DNA from: UBA6164 sp045107135
Lineage (GTDB): Bacteria; Patescibacteriota; Gracilibacteria; BD1-5; UBA6164
NCBI GenBank assembly: GCA_045107135.1
Contig: JASFZI010000104.1
Span: forward strand, 1-6,487
Length of the DNA stretch: 6,487 bases
Direction of reading: 5' to 3'
Shown here: positions 1 through 6,487 of the stretch, piece after piece
Layout of the letters: every line of letters starts with the position of its first letter
Position numbering within the stretch: position 1 is the first letter of the stretch
Translations under genes and position numbers: made by a program
The notes under the pieces: generated by a model
What the model saw: the letters and a program-made list of their open reading frames with translations, nothing else
Database searches by the model: none
Told to the model about the DNA's origin: nothing

Positions 1-59
1 TATAACCGAAAGCCTTTTTTTAGAAATTTTTCAGATAATGAAGCGTGTTGATCTATCAT
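1..59 (-). CDS. N-terminal fragment of an unidentified protein, possibly a polysaccharide flippase
   Basis: Only the first 19 codons are inside the window; the gene runs off the left edge. It starts with ATG at 59-57, three bases after the ugd stop codon, so it is almost certainly co-transcribed with ugd. The visible peptide begins MIDQHASLSEKFLKKGFRL. A short polar leader with an 'SLSEKFLKKGF' stretch just before an expected hydrophobic segment resembles the N-terminus of Wzx/MATE-type oligosaccharide flippases. That would suit a neighbour making UDP-glucuronate. The resemblance is from memory and rests on very few residues, so the family is a guess, while the existence of a gene start is better supported. 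No Shine-Dalgarno-like sequence precedes the start, because the preceding bases are the end of ugd. Confidence 0.45.
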   Translation of the reverse strand, partial: MIDQHASLSEKFLKKGFRL

Positions 60-62
60 AAA

Positions 63-1424
63 TTATTTTCCAATTGATTCATATATAAAATTATTTTTTT
101 CCATTTCTTTTTTGTCCCAGATATTTCTACCATCAATAACTACATTTCAATTCATTAAACTTTTCATTTTTTCAAAATTTGGCATTCTGAATTCATCCCA
201 TTCTGTCAGAATAATTAATCAGTCAGAATCTTTTAAAGCATCATAGTTTGTCTCTGTAAATATTACTTGTTTATTATCTCAAAATAACATTTTCATATTA
301 TTTATAGAAACGGGGTCAAAGGCTTTTATCTCTTTTACTCACAATTCTAGTAATTTATTTATCACGTCTATACTTGGCGCATCTCTAATATCATCAGTTT
401 TTGGTTTAAATGATAATCCCCAAATACTTACAGTTTTTCATTTAAGATCAGGGATATATTTTTTCAATTTTCCAACTACTTTTGTTTTTTGTTTATTATT
501 TACTTTTTCTGTACTAGCAATTATTTGAAAATCTATTCAATATTCTTTTCATGTTTCTATAAGAGCTTGGACATCTTTTGGAAAACAACTTCAACCATAT
601 CATATACCTGCATGAAGAAATTTTGATCAGATTCTTTTATCAGATCAAATTCATTTTGATATATCACTAATATTTGCACCTACTTTTTCTGCAAAATTAG
701 CTATTTCATTTATGAAACTAAGTTTAGTCGCTAAAAAAGAATTAGCAGCATATTTTATAATCTCAGCAGATTTAATATCTGTGAAAATAATGTTTACATA
801 AGATCTTAAAAATGGTTTATATAATTCTTTCATAACTTCTTTTGAACGTTCATTCTCTACTCAGCATACAATTCTATCAGGGACCATAAAATCTTTTATA
901 GCAGTTCATTCTCTTAAAAATTCTGGATTGGAAACTATATCAAATTCAATTGCAGCCTCCTTCTCCTGTCAAGGAGAGGGAATTCAAGGGTGAGGTCTTT
1001 TGTTTATTTCTCATCTAATTATATTTTTACACAATTCTCATGTTCAAACTGGAACAGTAGATTTATTTATAAATACTTTGTATTCAGAAATATTTTTTCA
1101 GACAGTTTCAGCTACTATTTTTACAAATCTTAAATCAGCTTTATGATTATTTTCTTTATCTGGTGGAGTTCAAACAGCTGAAAAAATAACTTTTCAAAAA
1201 TTTATTCATTCTTTTGGATCTATAGAAAACTTAAGTCTTCAATTTTTATAATTTCTTAGAACTAATTCTTCTAATCAAGGTTCATAAATAGGGATAATTC
1301 CTAATTTTAAATTATCTATTTTTGTTTGGTCTATATCTATACACATAACATCATGTCATACTTCGGCAAGACAGGTTCAAGTAACAAGTCATACATATCA
1401 TGTTCAGAAGATTGTTATTTTCAT
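63..1424 (-). CDS. ugd: UDP-glucose 6-dehydrogenase (UGA = Gly code)
   Basis: Complete gene of 453 residues in table 25. It oxidises UDP-glucose twice with NAD+ to give UDP-glucuronate in the cytosol, a precursor of acidic capsule or exopolysaccharide. The N-terminus MKITIFGTGYVGLVTGTCL is the family's Rossmann NAD-binding loop, and all its conserved glycines except none of the other residues are written TGA. Further hallmarks are STVPVGTG (near residue 125), VSNPEFLREG (164-173) and the catalytic motif GYGGSCFPKD with nucleophile Cys280. A C-terminal UDP-binding-type domain has WGLSFKPKTDDIRD and ends with VIDGRNIWD. Residues about 143-157 (RPHPGIPSPGQEKEA) are extra compared with the usual short turn before 'FDIVSNPEF'. 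They come from an in-frame palindromic repeat (957-998) and explain why Cys280 lies further along than usual. The gene begins 9 nt after the malic enzyme stop and ends in TAA 3 nt before the next ATG. No Shine-Dalgarno motif is visible in its AT-only leader. Confidence 0.96.
957..998 (+). repeat. Palindromic element, copy 1, inserted in frame in ugd
   Basis: A relatively GC-rich patch stands out from AT-rich surroundings. Its core is a hairpin with arms TCTCCT (962-967) and AGGAGA (972-977) around a 4-nt loop. It extends outward through a T-G wobble (961/978) and two C-G pairs (960/979 and 959/980). The core 961-986 matches 3867-3892 at 21 of 26 positions. A downstream GGGTGAGG stretch (988-995) completes the copy. 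On the ugd strand the element reads as the peptide RPHPGIPSPGQEKEA with no stop in table 25. It sits where Ugd normally has a short surface turn. The outer boundaries are estimates. Confidence 0.75.
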
Positions 1425-1433
1425 GTTTATTTA

Positions 1434-2594
1434 TTATTTAATTACATTAGCAATAACATCAGCTACTCCCTTATCTAATGGACTTGGAATTATTTCATCA
1501 ACAGTTGGATTTTTTATATAATTAGCTAGTGCTTTTGCTGCTTCTAGTTTATGTTCTTCTGTTATTTTTACAACTCTATTTTTCAAAGCCCCTTTAAATA
1601 TTCCAGGGAATACAAGTACATTATTTAATTGATTAGGGAAGTCTGAACGGCCAGTAGCAACTATCAAAGCTCAAGCTTCTTTTGCTATATCAGGCATTAT
1701 TTCTGGTATAGGATTTGCCATTGCGAAAATTATTGGATCATTGGTCATTGATTTAACCATGTCTGAAGTTAAAACTCATGGAGCAGAAACTCAAATAAAA
1801 ACGTCACGTCCTTTTATAGCATCTGCTAATCATCATTTTATACAAGTTTTTGATTCAATATCAAAAATACAAGCTTGATTTGTTATTTCAGATATTTCAT
1901 CTTTTACAGAACTTAATCATTCTCTTCATTTATAGATAACTCATTTTGTATCTACCATTATAATATCTTCAAATCAATACAAAAGTAACAATTTAACAAT
2001 AGCAACTCAAGCAGCTCATACTCAGTTAACTACAATTTTTATTTCTTCTTTTTTCTTTCCTGTAATTTTTAAACTATTTATTAGTCCTGCTAAACAAACA
2101 ATTGCTGTTCCGTGTTGGTCATCATGAAAGACTGGAATATTTAGTTCTGCTTTTAATCTTTCTTCTATCTCAAAACATCTAGGTGCTGAAAAATCTTCTA
2201 GATTTATACCTCATACTGTTGGAGATATATGTTTGATAGTAGCAATAATTTCTTCTGTATTTTGAGTATCAAGTACAATAGGAAAAGCATTTACTCATGC
2301 AAATTCTTTAAATAATACACATTTTCATTCCATTACTGGTAATCACGCAAGTCCTCAAATATTACCTAATCATAAAACAGCTGATCAATCTGAAATAACA
2401 GCTACAGTATTTCCTTTGATAGTATACTTGTAAGCATTCTCAGGATCTTTAGCTATCTCTCTACAAGGTTCAGCTACTCAAGGAGTATATGCAAGAGACA
2501 AATCTTCTTTTGTATTCAATTTCAGTTTAGATTTAAAATCTATTTTTCATTTTATCTTTTCGTGTAGCTTTAAGCTTTCTTTAAAATAGTCCAT
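1434..2594 (-). CDS. Malic enzyme (malate dehydrogenase, oxaloacetate-decarboxylating)
   Basis: Complete gene of 386 residues in table 25, the length of short single-domain bacterial malic enzymes; there is no phosphotransacetylase-like C-terminal extension. It converts (S)-malate and NAD(P)+ to pyruvate, CO2 and NAD(P)H in the cytosol. Visible hallmarks are SLAYTPGVAEPC with catalytic Tyr36, DGSAVLGLGNIGG (69-81) and MEGK with catalytic Lys91. Next come GGINLEDFSAPRCF with metal ligands Glu133 and Asp134, and FHDDQHGTA with metal ligand Asp159. The NAD(P)-binding loop is GVGAAG (191-196), followed by an acidic residue at the end of the second strand (Asp215), which would favour NAD over NADP; cofactor choice is inferred. 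Many of these glycines are TGA. It is the first gene of the minus-strand operon with ugd. The start ATG at 2594 gives the standard N-terminal length. The leader is AT-only with no Shine-Dalgarno motif, and the stop is TAA. Confidence 0.95.
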
Positions 2595-2630
2595 ATTTAT
2601 TTTTTATAAATTATTTTCTTAATTCTAAAC

Positions 2631-2676
2631 TTTTTAACATAAAATCAAAATTTTTCTTGTTAATTTATGTTAAAAA
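2631..2676. promoter_or_regulatory. 13-bp perfect inverted repeat in the divergent intergenic region
   Basis: The 123-bp spacer between the divergent malic enzyme and membrane-protein starts (2595-2717) contains TTTTTAACATAAA (2631-2643) and its exact reverse complement TTTATGTTAAAAA (2664-2676), 20 bp apart. It lies 37 bp upstream of the malic enzyme start and 41 bp upstream of the rightward start, so it is nearly centred. A divergent operator, or a pair of mirrored promoter elements, would fit that position. No convincing -35/-10 pair can be fixed by eye in sequence this AT-rich, and function is inferred from position only. Confidence 0.4.
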
Positions 2677-2717
2677 ACTAAAATTAAACTTAATAATTAT
2701 TTCATTAAAAACTTACC

Positions 2718-5700
2718 ATGGTCAATTATTTATTTAAGACACTTATATTAGCTGTTTTTAGTTTTATTATTATTTATTTTTATTATTTTTGAAGTTCTCT
2801 TCATATGGAGAATTTTAATTGATATTTACCTTATATTATTTCGGTTTGAGTTATTTATGCTATTTATAAATACTTTCAATTTGAAATTTCTGAAAGAAAG
2901 GCTAGTTTTTCTTTATTTAAAATATTAGGATTTTTTCTAATTCATTTATTTATACTATGTATACTTTTTTATAGTTATAATAATTTATGATTTTGAAATG
3001 GATTAATATTATTTTTCAAAATTATTTATTTTTCTTTCATTCCTTTTTCAATTATATTAATTACCTTATCTTTTTGAAAAAAAATAACTTCTTATCTGCC
3101 ATCAATACAAAATGAATCTGATATTTATAAATTTATAATTTCTCTTTGAATTTGATTTTTCTCTTTTGTATTTTTATTAGATATTTTTGGTATATTAGGA
3201 TTTTATAATTTATATGTAGTATTTTCTATACTTATTTGATTTAGTATTTTTTCTTATAAAGAATTATTATCTGTTTTTAATAGTATTTTTTCTTATAAAT
3301 TTAAAATAGATATTGATGAAGGAAGTTATTTAAAACTAATAAGTACTGAATTTTTATTTATAGTTTCTACACTAGTATTATCTGTAAGTCTTATTTCTAT
3401 TGTTAGACCGTTTCCAATAGGTTGGGATGATTTGGGGGTTTATATGAATCATCCTCATTTGATGGCTGAAGCTGGTAGTATTATTGCTCTTTGACAAATG
3501 TATGCTTGGCAAACATTTACGGGTATTGGTTATATGTTTTGATCACCAACTCAAGCTTTTTTCTTAAATATAGTTTGATGATTTTTAAGTTTTATTGTAT
3601 TAATTTTGGTTGTTTCAGATTTATTCAAATCTACTTGAAATTCAAAAATAAAAACTTTTATAAATATCCCATTACTTGTTTGAACTATTTTTATATCAAT
3701 GCCAATGATGGTTTTTCAACAAGCAAAAGATATGAAACTTGATGCTGGTCTATTTTTTATAAGTGTAATAGTTTTATATTTAATATTTAAATATTATTTA
3801 AAAAATAGTAAAGAAAATATTTCAAAAGAAAATTCAATTATTTCAAAAATTAAAAATGTAGCTTCTTTCTCCTGAGAAGGAGAGAAAATTTATCCGCAGG
3901 TGTATCCCTATGGACAAGAGAGAGGTTTTATGTTAATTATTTTAATCATCTGACTACTAGCTTGATTTGCTTTTTCTATAAAATTCACGAGCTTGTTACT
4001 TATATCGGGTATTATTTGATTAATCTTTTTTGTAAGATTATGATTTATCTGATTTGTTTGATATCTAGCTATTTTCTTTGCTATTTTTACAAAAGCAAAC
4101 TTATGGAGTATGATGAATGTTGTAGTTAATCCAAATAAAATTCCATGATTTGAAACAAAATTTGCATTAATTTCTGGTTTTATTTGAGCGGGATTATTGA
4201 TTTATACTTTTATTAAAAAATCAAAAATTACGAATAAAATTTTACTTGAAATTTGAGTATTTCTTTTATGAATATTAATTGCATTAATACCATGGATGTG
4301 AAAAAATATTGTTGAATCATATCCTAATATATCTGTTAGGACAATTATTTCTTGAACACCTGATGTTTTTAGACTTGATGCAACATTAATTTATTCTGAT
4401 GATGAAATAAAAAAGATTAAAGAAGAAAAACAAAGAGAAAGAATATCTTCTGAGTGAACTGCATCTAATGAAGATTTAGGAAGATATTTTGGTTATGAAA
4501 CATGAATTAATAATTATACAAAACTGCCATGGAATTTAACTATGCAAATTAATCAAGCAGGGGAATATACAGATATTTGATTTATATTTCTTGCATTATT
4601 ACCCGTAATATTTTTATTTTTACCTTTTAGAAGAAAAGAATATGCTTACTTAATTGTAATAATTTTGATTTTAGAATTATTAGTTTTTGTAAAAGTTAAC
4701 AACAAATTAATAGATAATAGTGGTTTAAAAAATATAACGGAAATATCTAAGAGTATAATTTTTGAATCAAATAATACAGTATTTAGTAAAATTTCAGAGA
4801 AAAACATTTATGATATAAATGTTAAAAATTATATTTCTTCTTCAGATATAAATAGATTAGTTACAGCTGATAGTACTTTCGAATCAGTTAATGATAGAGC
4901 AATAGGATTATTTTATGAAGAGTTAAAAACAAAAGTTTTAGATACTGAACTTTGAAAAGATATTGTTTTAACAACAACTTCATTAACAGATAATGATTAT
5001 TGAATAATTAAAGAATTAAGATTATTAAATATAAATTATAGTACATTCAAAAGTGATATTGATTCAGTAGTAGTTTTAGAAAGAATTATTAAAAAAAATA
5101 ATTTAGAAGCTGAAAAAGATATTTTAATTTGATTGTGGAAAGATAATAGAACTTTTAATCAAATAATTTCAGATTTTTTATCTAGCTTTAGTTTACCTTT
5201 TTGATATTTAATCATTCTGTTAATTTTCTTATTACCAGTTTGAGTTTTGTTATATATTATTGATTGAAAAAAAATAAATGAATCTGCGAAAATAGATTTA
5301 TTTAAATATAATTTAATATTTGCAACTTTCTATGTATTTTTATGGACAATTTCAGCTTTCTGAATTGTTTGGTATTGAATTATTATGTATTTTTCTTTCT
5401 TGTTGAGTATAGCTATATGAGTGTATTATTTATCAAGTTATACTGATGAAGATAGTGAAAAAGAATTTTATATTAAATGATTTTGATCTTTGATACTAAT
5501 ACTCATTGTTCTTATTTATATTGTAAATTCTGTATTTCCTCATAGTTTCAAAAACCTTAAATGAGCTTGATATGATAAGTATAAGATGTGACAGATAACA
5601 ACAACTGATGCTTCATTTCTTTATCATCCAGAATATTTAAAAATATTGTTTCACACAAATATTGATGAGAATAAAAGAGAAGATTTTTTGAATGAATTCA

Positions 5701-6487
5701 TTGATGATGAAATAAAAACAGCAGTTGATCAGATAGCAAAAATGGATATTTATACTATTAACTCTATACTAAAAGAGATAACTGGAAAATATCCCAAATT
5801 AAGAACATCGGCAACTAAATCATTAAATAATATTTATAAAAATATTTCTAATCCAATGGGAGTTTATAAAAATAAAGTTTGAATATATAGAATATGAACT
5901 TTTTTAAAATATCATATTTCAGAAAATAATAAGAGATTACTAGAAGATAGTTTGATATTCAAATTTAATGATTATATATATAATTCTAATATTAATAAAA
6001 CAGTTGAAAATTTAAAAAAATTAGGACTTTGATACTTGCTTGTTGATTTGAATGCAGCAACTATTGATAAGGATGAAAAACATAATTTAACTTCTAGATA
6101 TGAAAAATTACTTTCTACTTTTACAAGTGATAAATTAGAATTAATTGAAACTGATAGTGTGTGTTTGAAATTAGGATTGGAGGAATTTAATAAATCAGAA
6201 AAATTTTCTGAGGATAGAACAAGATTTTTAACAATAGCCGGAGTAAACTATGAAAGTTATACAGAAGACGGAAAGACTATTCTTAGATGAACAAAATTAT
6301 TAGAGTGTTATAAAACAATAAATAATTTAATTAAAGACAAAAGAATAGATAATGAAAATTATACTTATTTATTAAATATCAGTAATTATATTTCACAGAA
6401 CAAGGATAAATATTCAACTGATAATGAAGTTTATAAATTACTTCAACAACAAGTTACACATTGATATAAGGTGTTGTTTAGAATAAA
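2718..6487 (+). CDS. Large polytopic membrane protein, GT-C-type glycosyltransferase-like (3' end outside window)
   Basis: At least 1256 codons are open to the right edge in table 25, with about 50 in-frame TGA codons and no TAA or TAG. The start ATG at 2718 is the first available, since an in-frame TAA lies at 2706-2708. Residues 5-230 hold roughly six or seven hydrophobic helices. RPFPIGWDDLGVYMN (230-244) then supplies an Asp237-Asp238 pair after a helix, as in the first extracytoplasmic loop of GT-C transferases. FQQAKDMKLDAGLFF (333-347) and GFAFSIKFTSLLL (416 onward) resemble the 'kxD' and 'kyt' loops of the GT39/PMT-like group. More helices run to about residue 525, followed by an outer loop with LPWNLT (603-608), helices at about 620-657 and a hydrophilic stretch at about 660-825. 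A second helix group lies at about 828-945, and a long hydrophilic C-terminal region includes YLLVDLNAATID (1106-1117). The likely role is transfer of a lipid-linked sugar at the membrane. The family assignment is by motif and topology, with no firm name. Residues 383-402 come from a palindromic repeat insertion. Confidence 0.85.
3242..3299 (+). repeat. Two exact 19-bp direct repeats 39 bp apart
   Basis: TAGTATTTTTTCTTATAAA occurs at 3242-3260 and again at 3281-3299. The period of 39 bp is exactly 13 codons, so both copies encode the same SIFSYK string in the membrane-protein frame. This looks like a short internal tandem duplication whose middle has diverged. The sequence is AT-rich, but a perfect 19-bp match at a codon-multiple distance is unlikely to be chance. 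Confidence 0.6.
3863..3927 (+). repeat. Palindromic element, copy 2, inserted in frame in the membrane-protein gene
   Basis: The core 3867-3892 matches copy 1 (961-986) at 21 of 26 positions. The hairpin has arms TCTCCT (3868-3873) and AGGAGA (3878-3883) with a 4-nt loop. It extends by the same T-G wobble (3867/3884) and then a T-A pair (3866/3885) where copy 1 has C-G. The element continues into a GC-richer tail (to about 3927) that uses the codons CCG, CAG, GTG and CCC, which are scarce elsewhere in this gene. It encodes SFSGEGEKIYPQVYPYGQER (residues 383-402), lying in a polar loop between predicted helices. Here the element's + orientation is sense, whereas in ugd it is antisense. The boundaries are approximate. 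Confidence 0.72.

Noticed and set aside
651..833. Short open frame with an ATG, apparently a separate 60-aa gene on the minus strand
   Set aside because: It is an internal piece of ugd bounded by TGA codons that are glycine here; its residues are the conserved central helix region of the dehydrogenase.
957..998. Frameshift or pseudogene in ugd at the GC-rich patch
   Set aside because: The frame stays open in table 25 and conserved motifs continue in the same frame on both sides, so it is an in-frame insertion.
1434..1667. Short 77-aa minus-strand open frame
   Set aside because: It is the C-terminal end of the malic enzyme, cut off only if TGA is read as stop.
63..2594. UGA read as tryptophan (Mycoplasma-type code)
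   Set aside because: It would put Trp at invariant glycines of GxGxxG loops and the Ugd catalytic motif, which is incompatible with function.
2631..2676. Inverted repeat as a rho-independent terminator
   Set aside because: It lies between two divergent 5' ends, where no transcript needs to end; its stem is nearly all A/T and its loop is 20 nt.
3491..3742. 83-aa plus-strand open frame in a different phase
   Set aside because: It overlaps the long membrane-protein frame out of phase, has no recognisable features and is a shadow of the AT-rich coding sequence.
4665..6290. Several short plus-strand frames (starting at 4665, 5646 and 6036) that could be separate small genes
   Set aside because: All are in the same phase as the 2718 start and are joined by TGA glycine codons, so they are segments of one protein.

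Overview
The window comes from a bacterium that reads UGA as glycine (translation table 25), which points to Candidatus Absconditabacteria (SR1) or Gracilibacteria (BD1-5) in the Patescibacteria/CPR. The evidence is internal. In the UDP-glucose dehydrogenase, in-frame TGA falls on the invariant glycines of the nucleotide-binding loop and of the catalytic-cysteine motif. In the malic enzyme it falls on glycines of the active-site and NAD-binding motifs. The DNA is very AT-rich, and both complete genes end in TAA. With UGA read as stop, all the main genes would break into short fragments.

Layout. The left 40% is a minus-strand operon, read right to left: a complete malic enzyme (2594 to 1434), a 9-nt gap, a complete UDP-glucose 6-dehydrogenase (1424 to 63), a 3-nt gap, and the first codons of a third gene (59 to the window edge), possibly a polysaccharide flippase. 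A 123-bp divergent intergenic region (2595-2717) follows, holding a perfect 13-bp inverted repeat. From 2718 to the right edge is one uninterrupted plus-strand reading frame of at least 1256 codons. It encodes a large polytopic membrane protein with features of a GT-C fold glycosyltransferase and a long hydrophilic C-terminal region. Its end lies outside the window.

Function. Ugd makes UDP-glucuronate, a precursor of acidic surface polysaccharide. A flippase and a GT-C-like transferase would fit the same envelope or exopolysaccharide theme. The malic enzyme turns malate into pyruvate, CO2 and NAD(P)H, and is a metabolic outlier in the cluster.

Most notable signal. Two diverged copies of a short, relatively GC-rich palindromic element (core 961-986 and 3867-3892, 21 of 26 positions identical) sit inside two unrelated protein-coding genes. 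They lie in opposite orientation relative to the reading frame, and both keep the frame open. They add about 15 residues to Ugd and about 20 to the membrane protein. The pattern resembles the Rickettsia palindromic elements, which also insert in frame into genes.
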